A stretch of DNA of 64,000 nucleotides from Halalkalibacillus halophilus DSM 18494 (GTDB lineage Bacteria > Bacillota > Bacilli > Bacillales > Alkalibacillaceae). A program made the position numbers and the translations under genes. Position 1 is the stretch's first letter, and the number at the start of each line of letters is the position of its first letter. The stretch spans positions 418,217-482,216 of the forward strand of contig NZ_AUHI01000004.1 in assembly GCF_000423105.1 (NCBI RefSeq), read 5' to 3'. Positions 50,782 through 60,487 of this stretch are shown here, piece after piece. Under the pieces are notes generated by a model. That model had not been told where the DNA came from, did no database searches, and saw nothing but the letters and a program-made list of their open reading frames with translations.

Positions 50782-51285
50782 CTATCTTGGATTAGCTCTA
50801 CCTAAGTATAGTCTTCCATCATCTACTCTTTGTTCATAAACATGAAGTGGTTCCGTTGGTGGTGTTCCTGGAATGTTTACACCATCTTTATCGTAACGAC
50901 CATCATGACAAGGACAATAGAATTGGTCTGGGTGATCATCTTGGACTCCCCAGTCAACAATACAACCCAAATGAGTACAAATAGGTGATAAAGCTAAAAT
51001 ATCACCGTTACCATCTCTAAAAATCCAAGCAACTCGCTCTGCTTGAGATTCGTACCAACCGTCTTCTTGATCAATTGTGAAAGTTTTACGTTGCGGTTCT
51101 TCGGTGATTTCGTCTTCATCCATCACGTATACAAAATCGCCTTCTCCATCTGCTTGTAATAATGGATCAACTGCCATTCCAACCATTGGAGCAACCATTG
51201 CTGCACCCATAAAACCACCTACACCAGTAAGTGTATAGTTTAGGAATGTTCTTCGTGATACTTGATTGTTTTTCTTTTCGCTCAT
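50782..51285 (-). CDS. qcrA: Rieske iron-sulfur subunit QcrA
   Basis: The [2Fe-2S] subunit of menaquinol:cytochrome c reductase. The cluster motifs CTHLGC and CPCHDGRYD are complete. The N-terminus has a twin-arginine signal, SRRTFLN, before a membrane segment, so folded protein is exported through Tat; tatA and tatC are encoded at 14.4-15.4 kb. The ATG at 51285, behind GGGGGG, gives 167 residues, as in B. subtilis; an earlier start is not needed. First gene of qcrABC. Confidence 0.97.
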   Translation of the reverse strand: MSEKKNNQVSRRTFLNYTLTGVGGFMGAAMVAPMVGMAVDPLLQADGEGDFVYVMDEDEITEEPQRKTFTIDQEDGWYESQAERVAWIFRDGNGDILALSPICTHLGCIVDWGVQDDHPDQFYCPCHDGRYDKDGVNIPGTPPTEPLHVYEQRVDDGRLYLGRANPR

Positions 51286-51422
51286 GACTTTCCCCCCTCT
51301 ATCCATCTGATCAACGAACAGGGTTTTTGACTACATATTTATTAGGACAATATAATGATAGCTTATCCGGCAATAAGGGTCAATAAAAACAGCGATTTAG
51401 ATGAAAAAATGTCATAATTTAT

Positions 51423-51887
51423 TTATGATTTCCACTGTTCTTTAATTAAATCTTCAATATCACCAATATGTGATTGAATAACCTGTTGTGTTTCAACTTG
51501 ATTTAAATCTTGCTCTTTCATTGCTGGTAACCAAACCAATTCTCCATGTAAGTCTTTCATAAATTTTCTCCATTGCTTATCAAAAGAAAATAATAATACA
51601 TGTTTGAATTGATGATTATGGAGGTGATCCACCGTTTCATTCAATTGTTGATAATGGGGTTCTAAAGAATCAGTTTTTATATAATAATAACTTGGTAATA
51701 AAAACACTCTACCCTTAAGTTGTTTTTCAATTTGACTCATGAAAATATTCATTACTTCTGATTGAAAAGCAAACTTTTTTATATCCACTTCGCCTTTAAA
51801 AGTATAAGGGACAAGTGGTATTACTGCTGTATCAATATATTCTTTCGCATTCTGAAAAGCTTGTACGTCTTGATACATCCACTTCAT
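51423..51887 (-). CDS. ypiF: YpiF family protein (DUF2487)
   Basis: A soluble protein of about 154 residues that starts MKWMYQDVQAFQNAKEYIDT and has the DUF2487 core VIPLVPYTFKG and HVLLFSFDKQW. Function is unknown. It lies between ypiB and qcrA as in B. subtilis. The ATG at 51887 was chosen; a GTG two codons upstream overlaps its ribosome site. There are about 140 bases before qcrA, so qcrABC may have its own promoter. Confidence 0.87.
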   Translation of the reverse strand: MKWMYQDVQAFQNAKEYIDTAVIPLVPYTFKGEVDIKKFAFQSEVMNIFMSQIEKQLKGRVFLLPSYYYIKTDSLEPHYQQLNETVDHLHNHQFKHVLLFSFDKQWRKFMKDLHGELVWLPAMKEQDLNQVETQQVIQSHIGDIEDLIKEQWKS

Positions 51888-51902
51888 ATTCACTCACCCT
51901 TT

Positions 51903-52448
51903 TTATTCCCTAGATTTGGTTAATTGATTCAATTTCTCTGCGTATAAATTAAATGAGGCCACATCTGATTCATCAAGTGCTTCATCTATTTTTAATTTGT
52001 ATTCTTCAACTTTTTGCTCATAGGTCAATTGATCAATTAACGTGTCCATTTCCAAGTAATCATCTTTTTCCATATAATAATCATCTGGTAAGAAAGGGTT
52101 TTCTTCCAATACTTTTAAGTAAGCCAAGGAGTGACGTACACCTGGATAAAGTACTTCAATATAAATTTCTTCATCTTGATTCAAACGTATGTCATGAAAT
52201 GCTTTATCTACTTCTGACGTTACTACATGTGATTTATAAAACCGAAAAGGTCTTCTCTCATCCTCTTGAATGGATACTAAAATACTTTTAGGACATAAAT
52301 GGGCCTCATGAATAAAATGTACATGCTTTAATAAATCATCTCGGTTGTACATGTACTCAAATAACCAAGTGATTTCTCTTTGTTTCATTTTCATCTCACT
52401 TAGGAACCACTTAATGAAATGTTTTTTCTCCTCAATCGTTACACTCAT
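51903..52448 (-). CDS. ypiB: YpiB, IDEAL-domain protein (UPF0302)
   Basis: 181 residues with the N-terminal UPF0302 domain (FIKWFLSEMKMKQREITWLFEY partially, here WFLSEMKMKQREITWLFEY) and a C-terminal IDEAL motif KIDEALDESDVASFNLYAE. The IDEAL segment is a short helical motif shared by competence- and regulation-linked Bacillus proteins; its partner is not known here. GGGGTGA precedes the ATG. It follows ypiA. Confidence 0.88.
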   Translation of the reverse strand: MSVTIEEKKHFIKWFLSEMKMKQREITWLFEYMYNRDDLLKHVHFIHEAHLCPKSILVSIQEDERRPFRFYKSHVVTSEVDKAFHDIRLNQDEEIYIEVLYPGVRHSLAYLKVLEENPFLPDDYYMEKDDYLEMDTLIDQLTYEQKVEEYKLKIDEALDESDVASFNLYAEKLNQLTKSRE

Positions 52449-52459
52449 ATCTTCACCCC

Positions 52460-53713
52460 TTACTCAGAATGCATGCGCTCAAGATATTCGTTCACTTCTT
52501 CATCTTCTGGTCGAACGTTTACATACTTAGTTAGAACTTCGATAGCGTTCGTTGTCTTTCCTTCCTCAATTAAGAAAAATCCATAAGATCTTAAGAATTC
52601 TGGATCTTCCTTAAAGCTTTCGTAGGCTTTTGAATAGTGAATAGATGCTTCATTGAAGTTTTCTAATTCTTCGTTAATAGTCGCTAAATAAAAATTATAT
52701 ACAGGTGGATAACCTTCGTATTGGATTAAGCTATCAACAAGTTCTTTTGCATCTTCAAATTGATTTTTTTCCTGATAAATTCTCACAAGCTGTTCTACTG
52801 CATCTTCATAGGATGGGTCAATAGCTATTGCTTGTTTTAAATAATCAATTGCATCGGCTTCCCTAGAGATCGTAAATGCATACATAGCAGCGTTGTAATA
52901 TAACTCATGGTTATGTTCGTCTTTTGAAATTCCCCTTACTGTGATATCAAAAGCTTCTTGTGGCGCTCCCTCTTGGTCATATGCATGAGCTAATAAGGGA
53001 TAAACACTAGTATAGTCTGGATCTAATTCGATTAATTCATTCCAAGTATTCATAGCAACTTGATATCTAGATAACTGAAATGCAGTGTAACCATATTTGA
53101 ACATTTGATCCGGTGATTCAATCTTGATTTTCTCATAATAGGACAGCGCTTCTTCCCACTTACCTACAGCTGATAGTGCTTCTGCTAGCCTTTCTTTTAT
53201 ATCAACGACATCTAAATCCTCATCATACTTTTCAATTCGTTGATAAAATGGAATAGCTTTTAAGTATTCTGCATTGGAGAAAGCTAATTCAGCAAGTGCT
53301 AAATCAATAATTGGTTCGTCCGTGTCCAAGTCTTTAGCTTCTAATAATTTTTGCTCTGCTACTTCAAATAAACCTTGCGACTGATATAAATCCGCCATTT
53401 GGACAAGTGCTGGTATATAGGCTTCATCTTCTGGCTCTATGTCTTCTAATAAGTCGATAACCTCTTGATCATTTCCTAAATCAGTGTGGATCTCTGACAA
53501 CATCAGTTTCACATAATGATCGCCAGGGTTTAAAATTAATATATCTTCATAAACTTCTTTTGCGTCATTAAGAAGTCCCCATTCATGAAGTAATTGCGCA
53601 ATGTCAAATTGTTCAGCTTCATCTGCTTCACTTACATAATCCTTTAATTTTTGTACAGCTTCGCTTAGTTTTCCTTGTTCTTTAAGAGTTAGAGCTTCGC
53701 TTATTGTTTCCAT
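52460..53713 (-). CDS. ypiA: TPR-repeat protein YpiA
   Basis: A 417-residue cytosolic protein made almost entirely of tetratricopeptide repeats from about residue 3 on (for example DLALAELAFSNAEYLKAIPF and NAAMYAFTISREADAIDYL). It is thought to serve as a scaffold, with no known partner. It is the first of ypiA-ypiB-ypiF, downstream of aroA, the order of B. subtilis. The ATG at 53713 lies behind AAGGTGAAG; a second ATG 15 bases upstream overlaps that site. Confidence 0.9.
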   Translation of the reverse strand: METISEALTLKEQGKLSEAVQKLKDYVSEADEAEQFDIAQLLHEWGLLNDAKEVYEDILILNPGDHYVKLMLSEIHTDLGNDQEVIDLLEDIEPEDEAYIPALVQMADLYQSQGLFEVAEQKLLEAKDLDTDEPIIDLALAELAFSNAEYLKAIPFYQRIEKYDEDLDVVDIKERLAEALSAVGKWEEALSYYEKIKIESPDQMFKYGYTAFQLSRYQVAMNTWNELIELDPDYTSVYPLLAHAYDQEGAPQEAFDITVRGISKDEHNHELYYNAAMYAFTISREADAIDYLKQAIAIDPSYEDAVEQLVRIYQEKNQFEDAKELVDSLIQYEGYPPVYNFYLATINEELENFNEASIHYSKAYESFKEDPEFLRSYGFFLIEEGKTTNAIEVLTKYVNVRPEDEEVNEYLERMHSE

Positions 53714-53769
53714 GTGCTTCACCTTCATTTCTTGCTTTTATTTCATACCTAATTATAAATGGAAAGTTC

Positions 53770-55053
53770 TTATCTTAACAAGCAATCCATGTCATCAAAG
53801 AAATTTGGATAAGATATATTAATGCAATCCACTTCATTTAAGATAACCTCTTCTAGACATATCGAGGAAGCAACCGCTGCCATCATAGCAATTCGATGGT
53901 CATCAAATGTATTAACAGAGCCACCTGTCAATCGACTTTTACCATTAATATACATACCATCATCCGTCACACTACATTTTGCCCCTAAACTGGTTAAGGC
54001 ATCTATGGTGGCGTTAATTCGATCTGTTTCCTTAAATTTCAATTCATTTATGTGACGAAACTCCATTCCATCCCCGTCTATTTGAGTTGCTGCTAAAGCA
54101 AGCAAAGGAATTTCATCTATACAAGTTGGGATTACTTCTTCCGAAAGGGTTGTAGCATGTAATGTTGAATGTTTTGCAATTATTTTCCCAATCGGTTCCT
54201 TGCCCATATAGGAGGTTACTTCAAAATAAATATTTGCCCCCATACGTTTCAGAACATGAATCAAACCAATTCGTGTCTCGTTTAAAGAAACTTCATCAAT
54301 GATAACCTCACTATGAGGCGTGATTACAGCGGCAGTAATCCAAAAGGCTGCAGAAGAAAAATCACCTGGTACTTGAATGTTAGCTCCAGCTAATTCTTGT
54401 TCTCCTGTAATAGAGATAACGGAACCATTCACATGACACTCTCCACCAAAAGCTTCGAGCATTTTTTCCGTATGGTTTCTCGTTTTATTATTTTCATATA
54501 TCTTAGTCGTTCCCTTTGTTAAAAGACCTGCTAATATTAAGGAAGACTTTAGCTGGGCACTATCAATTGGAAGGTGATAAGTGATGGGTGATAGATTGTT
54601 ACCGGTAACATTCAATGGTAGTTTCCCGTTAATATTATCAAAAGTAAATGCTGCTCCCATTGTACGTAACGGGTTGATCACTCTATCCATCGGACGATTA
54701 ACTAAAGAGGGATCTCCCGTTAACATTACTTGTTGTGGAAATGCTGCAAGTACACCGAGCAGAAGTCGTGCGGTTGTTCCAGAATTCCCTAAATAGATAG
54801 AGGAGGTTGGTCGCTCAAAGCTTGAAAAACCTTCACTTTCAATGCGCACTTTCGCATCATCTACCTCAATATGTATACCTAAATCTCGGAAGGCCTGAAC
54901 TGTACGCATACAATCTTCTGCATGCAAAAAATTATCTATGATTGTCGTGCCGGATGCTAGTGAACCTAAAATAATTGCCCTGTGAGAAATCGATTTATCA
55001 CCAGGCACCATTAATTGTCCACTATATGGAGCTTTAGGTTTTAAAGCGATCAT
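53770..55053 (-). CDS. aroA: 3-phosphoshikimate 1-carboxyvinyltransferase (EPSP synthase)
   Basis: Sixth step of the shikimate pathway. Signatures: PGDKSISHRAIILGSLASG near the N-terminus, GNSGTTARLLLG, RPMDRV, and the PEP-site RIKETDR equivalent, here NELKFKETDRI. Length 427 is normal. Called aroE in B. subtilis. It follows aroB by 21 bases; the aroH, trp, hisC and tyrA genes that stand between them there are missing here. Confidence 0.97.
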   Translation of the reverse strand: MIALKPKAPYSGQLMVPGDKSISHRAIILGSLASGTTIIDNFLHAEDCMRTVQAFRDLGIHIEVDDAKVRIESEGFSSFERPTSSIYLGNSGTTARLLLGVLAAFPQQVMLTGDPSLVNRPMDRVINPLRTMGAAFTFDNINGKLPLNVTGNNLSPITYHLPIDSAQLKSSLILAGLLTKGTTKIYENNKTRNHTEKMLEAFGGECHVNGSVISITGEQELAGANIQVPGDFSSAAFWITAAVITPHSEVIIDEVSLNETRIGLIHVLKRMGANIYFEVTSYMGKEPIGKIIAKHSTLHATTLSEEVIPTCIDEIPLLALAATQIDGDGMEFRHINELKFKETDRINATIDALTSLGAKCSVTDDGMYINGKSRLTGGSVNTFDDHRIAMMAAVASSICLEEVILNEVDCINISYPNFFDDMDCLLR

Positions 55054-55074
55054 TAATCCTCCCCCTTTATTGCA

Positions 55075-56169
55075 TTATATTTCGTTTTCAAACTGATCCA
55101 TGATATATATAAATTCATGTAAGTGCGTCAATATAGTTTTATGATCAAACGACCAAATATAAGGGTTGCCAACATACTTTAATAATACGAAATTAATATT
55201 TGAATCTGAGTTCTTTTTGTCGTGCTTCATTTTATTTATTAAATCATTTTCATCACAAGTTTTTAAATTAATTTGATATCCTAATTGATTTAACCAATGA
55301 ATAAATTCTTTAGAAAATAAATAACTACCTTCTTCATATTGATCTGATAAATATAAAGCAAATAAAATCCCAATCACTACGGACTCGCCATGATTTAATG
55401 AGTTTTGAGAAGAAGCCTCGACTGCATGACCTAATGTATGACCGAAATTAAGATATTTTCTATGAGAGCCTTCAAATTCATCACTTTCAACAAAACGTTT
55501 TTTCACCTGGATAGATTGTACAAGTAATGACTCAAATTCTGATGATGTTAAATCAAGTGAATAGTTCATTAATTGCTGTATATCCTTTAACCGAAAAGAA
55601 GAATCAATGAAGCTATGTTTAATAACTTCGGCTAATCCGGAGCGCTTTTCTTTTTCCGGTAAAGACTGAAATGTTTCAATATCTAAGATTACCAAACTGG
55701 AAGGGTAAAATTGACCGATGATATTTTTTGTTTCATCTAAATTAATCGCCACTTTTCCACCAACACTACTATCATGTGCTAATAACGTAGTTGGCATTTG
55801 AATAAAACCGATACCACGCATATAAGTCGAAGCAACAAAGCCCGCTAAGTCTCCTACTACTCCTCCCCCTAAAGCAATGATACAAGAATCACGGTCATAC
55901 TCTTGTGACAACATAAATTTATGAATTTTTTCATAATGCTCGATCGACTTACTTTGTTCTCCATAAGGGACCACATAACTTTCTACATCAGCTTTATCAC
56001 CAAATGTTTGAAGGACATCTTCTAGGTATAATTGCTGCACATGAGTATCTGTTATCACGAGATATTTTGAATAATTGAATTCTTTTAAGTAGAGTTGTAA
56101 ATCATGTCTTATTCCCGACCCAACCAAAACATCGTAATTTCTTGCAGATTTAATATTAATAATTTCCAT
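55075..56169 (-). CDS. aroB: 3-dehydroquinate synthase
   Basis: Second step of the shikimate pathway; NAD and divalent metal dependent. Visible are GGGVVGDLAGFVASTYMRGI, PTTLLAHDSSVGGKVAINL, the metal-binding KRSGLAEVIKHS and LNFGHTLGHAVE. Length 364. The ATG overlaps the aroC stop by one base, so the genes are translationally linked. Confidence 0.97.
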   Translation of the reverse strand: MEIINIKSARNYDVLVGSGIRHDLQLYLKEFNYSKYLVITDTHVQQLYLEDVLQTFGDKADVESYVVPYGEQSKSIEHYEKIHKFMLSQEYDRDSCIIALGGGVVGDLAGFVASTYMRGIGFIQMPTTLLAHDSSVGGKVAINLDETKNIIGQFYPSSLVILDIETFQSLPEKEKRSGLAEVIKHSFIDSSFRLKDIQQLMNYSLDLTSSEFESLLVQSIQVKKRFVESDEFEGSHRKYLNFGHTLGHAVEASSQNSLNHGESVVIGILFALYLSDQYEEGSYLFSKEFIHWLNQLGYQINLKTCDENDLINKMKHDKKNSDSNINFVLLKYVGNPYIWSFDHKTILTHLHEFIYIMDQFENEI

Positions 56170-57332
56170 TAAAAATTTCTCAACCTTTCACGATGGTATT
56201 CGATATCGGATTTTAATTGATTAAAATCATCCGCATGGAATTCCTCTACAATAGAGTTGGCAACCTCCCAAGCAACCACATGTTCCATTACTACAGCAGC
56301 AGCAGGAACAGCACAGGAGTCTGACCTTTCTACACTTGCTTTAAAAGGTTCTTTTGTATTAATATCCACACTCTCTAAAGGTTTATATAGAGTTGGTATA
56401 GGTTTCATAACACCCTTCACAATAATCGGCATTCCAGTGGTCATTCCACCTTCAAAACCACCTAAATTATTCGTTTTTCTGTAATAACCATTTGAAGGAT
56501 CAAAAGCAATTTCATCATGGGTTTCACTACCTAGTCTATTTGCAGCCTCAAAACCAACTCCAAATTCAACACCTTTAAAAGCATTTATACTAAGAACAGA
56601 ACCTGCTATTTTACTATCCAGTTTGCGGTCATATTGAACATAAGAACCAAGTGCAGCCGGAACACCCTCGACGCAGACCTCAGCTATTCCACCAATAGAA
56701 TCTCCATCTGCTTTCGCTTGGTCGATTGCATCCATCATTTCTTGTTCCTTTGACTGATCCAACGTTCTAACCGGAGATAAGTTTGAACGTTCAATCATTT
56801 CGTCTATTGTTATCTTTTGATCTGCAGCTTGAACATTATATATTTGTTTCACATAGCCAATCACTTCTATTCCAAGGCTATGTAACAACTTCTTCGCGAC
56901 GGCCCCAGCAGCTACTCGAGCAGCAGTTTCCCTTGCAGAAGAACGTTCAAGTACATTTCTTAAATCACGATGATTGTACTTTAATCCACCATTCAGATCT
57001 GCATGACCTGGCCTTGGTTTAGTAACTACTCTTCTAACATTTTCAGGGTTTTCTATTGGTAGTTCTCCCATAATATCTTCCCAATGTTTGAAGTCATCAT
57101 TTTTAATTTCTAAAGTAATGGGCGAACCAAGTGTGTAACCATGTCGGATCCCGCTGGATATCTCAACAAGGTCTTTTTCAATCTTCATTCTCCTGCCACG
57201 ACCATGCCCACCCTGCCTTCTAATTAATGAATCATTTATATCATCTGGGTGAATTTCTAAGTTGGCAGGCATACCCTCAATAATTGTAGTAAGCTTTTTA
57301 CCGTGGGATTCTCCAGCTGTTAAATATCTCAT
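56169..57332 (-). CDS. aroC: Chorismate synthase
   Basis: Last shikimate step, EPSP to chorismate, requiring reduced FMN. It has AGESHGKKLTTIIEGMPANL, GRGRRMKIEKD, RPGHADLNG and RSSARETAARVAAGA. Length 387 is standard. Called aroF in B. subtilis. It is preceded by cheR by 15 bases, the conserved cheR-aroF-aroB order. Confidence 0.97.
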   Translation of the reverse strand: MRYLTAGESHGKKLTTIIEGMPANLEIHPDDINDSLIRRQGGHGRGRRMKIEKDLVEISSGIRHGYTLGSPITLEIKNDDFKHWEDIMGELPIENPENVRRVVTKPRPGHADLNGGLKYNHRDLRNVLERSSARETAARVAAGAVAKKLLHSLGIEVIGYVKQIYNVQAADQKITIDEMIERSNLSPVRTLDQSKEQEMMDAIDQAKADGDSIGGIAEVCVEGVPAALGSYVQYDRKLDSKIAGSVLSINAFKGVEFGVGFEAANRLGSETHDEIAFDPSNGYYRKTNNLGGFEGGMTTGMPIIVKGVMKPIPTLYKPLESVDINTKEPFKASVERSDSCAVPAAAVVMEHVVAWEVANSIVEEFHADDFNQLKSDIEYHRERLRNF

Positions 57333-57347
57333 TTTATGTATCCTCCG

Positions 57348-58121
57348 TTACTTTTTTCGATAAAAAAATGTTTCAGGAACTTCTAAATTCAGTGACTGTG
57401 GATGGAAGATCTGTTCTGTACTTCCCACAAACAGTACACCATCTTTACGTAGAGCGTTCGCAAAATTAGCGTAAACGTTATTTTTGGCTTCCTCCGTAAA
57501 GTATATCAAAACATTTCTGCAAACAATTAGGTCGTAACTACTCTCATAAGAATCTGCTAATAAATTATGTTTGCTATAATTGACACACTTTTTGATTTGG
57601 TCTGATATTTCATAAAATGCTCCATTTTTATTGAAAAAAGCTTTCTTTTTATCTTCAGGTACTTCTTTTAAAGAACGTTCAGGATATACACCGTTCTTGG
57701 CTCGATCAATAGCGTGCGTATCAATATCCGTTGCGTGAATGGTTATATTATCTAAGTCATAATAATCGCTCAGAATCATTGCAATAGTGTACGGCTCTTC
57801 TCCAGTAGAACAAGCTGCACTCCATATTTTCAGTTTACGTTGACCTTCCATTAGTGAGGGAAGAATGCTATTACGAAAAATTTCCCACCTTTTAGAGTTG
57901 CGATAAAACTCGGAGACATTAATGGTCATTCGATCGAGAAATTCATGAAACAAATCATCATCCATTTTCAGGGCGTTATAATAAGAAACGAAATCTTTAA
58001 ATCCCCTTTTATCTCGTAAGGTAGTGAGCCTTCTTTTCATTTGTTTTTCCTTGTACTGTGCAAGGTCTATACCAGTTCTAGTTTTGATTAAATCAATAAA
58101 GTCCACGTAATCTTCTTTCAT
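57348..58121 (-). CDS. cheR: Chemotaxis protein methyltransferase CheR
   Basis: Methylates glutamates of chemoreceptors with SAM. The N-terminal helical domain (about 1-75) has TGIDLAQYKEKQMKRRL and MTINVSEFYRNSKRW, and the SAM domain has WSAACSTGEEPYTIAMIL and ICRNVLIYF-type motif (here VCRNVLIYFTEE). It implies a motile lineage, though no other chemotaxis gene is in the window. Gene order ndk-cheR-aroC is conserved. Confidence 0.95.
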   Translation of the reverse strand: MKEDYVDFIDLIKTRTGIDLAQYKEKQMKRRLTTLRDKRGFKDFVSYYNALKMDDDLFHEFLDRMTINVSEFYRNSKRWEIFRNSILPSLMEGQRKLKIWSAACSTGEEPYTIAMILSDYYDLDNITIHATDIDTHAIDRAKNGVYPERSLKEVPEDKKKAFFNKNGAFYEISDQIKKCVNYSKHNLLADSYESSYDLIVCRNVLIYFTEEAKNNVYANFANALRKDGVLFVGSTEQIFHPQSLNLEVPETFFYRKK

Positions 58122-58197
58122 CTCAACTTACCTCATTTTCATTATCTTGTAGTGTCATTATATAGAATTACAGGAAGAAATGCTAACAATCAAAAAT

Positions 58198-58236
58198 TAA
58201 AAAACCCGCGTAAGCATATGCTTACACGAGTTTTAA
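58198..58236 (-). terminator. Rho-independent terminator after ndk
   Basis: On the minus strand AAAACTCGTGTAAGCAT pairs with ATGCTTACGCGGGTTTT (one or two mismatches), followed by a T-run. Confidence 0.85.
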
Positions 58237-58247
58237 TTGTTTAGTAA

Positions 58248-58694
58248 TTAATAAATCCATTGATGATCATCTTTTTTGTAGCTAACTACTTCAGAAGGAT
58301 CAAAAAATAGTCCAATTTCTCTTGTAGCGGACTCTTGAGAATCTGAACCGTGAATAACGTTTTTACCAACAGTTAATCCTAAGTCTCCGCGAATTGTACC
58401 AATATCAGATTCTGCTGGATTCGTAGCACCCATCATCTTACGAGCAGTACTAATTACGTTTTCACCTTCCCACACCATAGCGAAAACTGGTCCTGAAGTA
58501 ATGAATTCAACTAATTCGCCAAAGAAAGGCTTATCACTTAGATCTTGGTAATGTGTTTCAGCCAATTCAGGAGAAATTTGCATTAATTTCGCTCCAGCTA
58601 GTTTGAATCCTTTTTGTTCAAAACGGGAAACTACTGTACCGATAAGATTTCTTTGTACACCGTCTGGTTTTACCATAATAAAAGTTTGTTCCAT
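58248..58694 (-). CDS. ndk: Nucleoside diphosphate kinase
   Basis: Transfers gamma-phosphate between nucleotides. The active site is NVIHGSDS (His about 115), with TFIMVKPDGVQRNLIG at the N-terminus and GDLGLTVGKN. Starting at the ATG at 58694, behind GAGGTG, gives 148 residues, the usual length; a GTG upstream lies in the ribosome site. Monocistronic within the hepT-ndk-cheR order. Confidence 0.97.
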   Translation of the reverse strand: MEQTFIMVKPDGVQRNLIGTVVSRFEQKGFKLAGAKLMQISPELAETHYQDLSDKPFFGELVEFITSGPVFAMVWEGENVISTARKMMGATNPAESDIGTIRGDLGLTVGKNVIHGSDSQESATREIGLFFDPSEVVSYKKDDHQWIY

Positions 58695-58763
58695 AACAGT
58701 CACCTCTAATTTTCTATTTTTATAACCTTAAAAAGTTTATCAAAGTTTATCAAAAAATACAAT

Positions 58764-59735
58764 TTAAAATTTGCGTTTACCTAGATATGCTGCAATTTTC
58801 TGTAAGCTTCTCTTCGCTCGAATATCAGGTAAATATTCCAGTTCTTTTAGCGCTTTTCTTAAATACGATTGACTGCATTGGAAGGAAGCCTCAATTGCTT
58901 TAGAATGCTTAATATCCTCGATTAATTGTGTAAGATTCACTTCTGTTTCGTCGGGATTTTCAAAGAAAGAACTTACTTTGTCTTTGATCGTCTCATCTTC
59001 TTCTAAAGCTAATATTGTAGGCAGAGTTAAGTTCCCACTACGTAAATCACTTCCAACTGGTTTACCTAACGTCTTTTCATCAGAAGTAAAATCCAAGATG
59101 TCATCAATAATTTGATAGGACATTCCAATATAATATCCATACCGTTTCAAGTGTTTAACGGTTTGGTCACTTGTTTCAGCAGCAATTGCACCTAACTGCG
59201 TACTTGTTGAGATTAGTAAAGCAGTTTTTCTCCGGATTCTCTTAAAATACTCAATCTTTCTTTGGTTAAGGTCATATTTGTCTCTAATTTGACTAATCTC
59301 CCCAATACACACTTGATAGATCGTATTTGAGAGTACTTGATGTAACGCAACTTCATTAGGTCCATTTAACAACTCTATGGTACGAGCAAAAAGATAATCG
59401 CCAGTATACATTGCTGTAGAATTATCCCATTTATAATTAACAGTAGCTTGTCCTCTTCTGGTATCAGCGTTATCAATTACATCGTCATGAACAAGAGAAG
59501 CCATATGAATCATTTCTAATGTAACTGCAACGTTAAGAATTCGATCATTTTTTCCCGCACCAAATTGAGCTGCCAAAAGTACAAATATCGGACGTATCCT
59601 CTTCCCGCCAGCATCTAATAAATAACTAGAAGTTTCAGAAATAGTCTGCTCTTCTGCATTCACAATCTCATGCATCAAGCTTTCTATTTGTTCCATTTCT
59701 TGATTCATATAATTTATTGTCGTCGCTAATTTCAT
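58764..59735 (-). CDS. hepT: Heptaprenyl diphosphate synthase component II
   Basis: The catalytic subunit making the C35 side chain of menaquinone-7. The two Asp-rich motifs are DDVID (in MASLVHDDVIDNADTRRG) and DDILD (in QIIDDILDFTS). Other matches are GGKRIRPIFVLLAA and MSYQIID. It requires the partner HepS encoded two genes upstream. Start at the ATG with AAAGGTGA upstream (about 323 aa). Order hepS-menG-hepT is as in B. subtilis. Confidence 0.95.
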   Translation of the reverse strand: MKLATTINYMNQEMEQIESLMHEIVNAEEQTISETSSYLLDAGGKRIRPIFVLLAAQFGAGKNDRILNVAVTLEMIHMASLVHDDVIDNADTRRGQATVNYKWDNSTAMYTGDYLFARTIELLNGPNEVALHQVLSNTIYQVCIGEISQIRDKYDLNQRKIEYFKRIRRKTALLISTSTQLGAIAAETSDQTVKHLKRYGYYIGMSYQIIDDILDFTSDEKTLGKPVGSDLRSGNLTLPTILALEEDETIKDKVSSFFENPDETEVNLTQLIEDIKHSKAIEASFQCSQSYLRKALKELEYLPDIRAKRSLQKIAAYLGKRKF

Positions 59736-59762
59736 TATGTTCACCTTTTTAATAAAAACGTT

Positions 59763-60467
59763 TTACTTTATTCCCATATGCATAGCAGCTGCACCTAATG
59801 CGTAGCTCTTTACTTTTACTTTCTTAAAACCTGCAGATAGAAATAAATCCATAAGTTTTTTCTTATTTGGGAAATTCTTCGTAGATTCGTGCAACCATGC
59901 GTACTCTTTATAGCTTTTAGCGAAAAGCTTACCAAAAAGCGGCATAATATATTTAAAATAAAAGAAGTAAAATTGTTTATAGACTGGTATAGTTGGCTGG
60001 GATGTCTCTAGACAAACTACCTTACCACCTTTTTTTACTACACGGTGCATCTCTTCTAGTACCCTGCTGTAATCAGGAACATTCCTCAAACCGAAACCAA
60101 TTGTAACAAAATCAAATGACTCATCCTCAAATGGTAAGTTCATGGCATCCCCGTGGACAAAGGAAATGTTTTCTGTTTGAGCATGCTCTCTTTTCTCTTC
60201 TCCAACAGAAAGCATATTCTTACTAAAATCAAGTCCATACACAAAGCCATCATTTCCAACTGAATCACTTAAGGAAAAAGTCCAATCGCCTGTACCACAA
60301 CAAACATCTAAACATTGCATACCTTTACTTACTTGCATTATTTCCATGACATCTTTTCGCCAAGCCTTATGACGTTGAAACGAGATAATAGCGTTCATTT
60401 TGTCATACTTTGGATAAATTTTTTCAAAAACATGATGTACTTTTTCAGATTTTGTTCTAGGGTCCAT
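59763..60467 (-). CDS. menG: Demethylmenaquinone methyltransferase (MenG/UbiE)
   Basis: Last step of menaquinone synthesis, SAM dependent. It has VFEKIYPKYDKMNAIISF, LDVCCGTGDWTFSL, GDAMNLPFEDESFDFVTIGFGLRN partly (LPFEDESFDFVTIGFGL), and the family's YKEYAWLHEST. The ATG at 60467, ten bases behind GAGGGAG, gives 234 residues; an ATG 24 bases upstream overlaps the hepS stop (ATGA) and is an alternative. Supplies the quinone used by qcrABC. Confidence 0.95.
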   Translation of the reverse strand: MDPRTKSEKVHHVFEKIYPKYDKMNAIISFQRHKAWRKDVMEIMQVSKGMQCLDVCCGTGDWTFSLSDSVGNDGFVYGLDFSKNMLSVGEEKREHAQTENISFVHGDAMNLPFEDESFDFVTIGFGLRNVPDYSRVLEEMHRVVKKGGKVVCLETSQPTIPVYKQFYFFYFKYIMPLFGKLFAKSYKEYAWLHESTKNFPNKKKLMDLFLSAGFKKVKVKSYALGAAAMHMGIK

Positions 60468-60487
60468 TGCTAGTTTACTCCCTCTAC

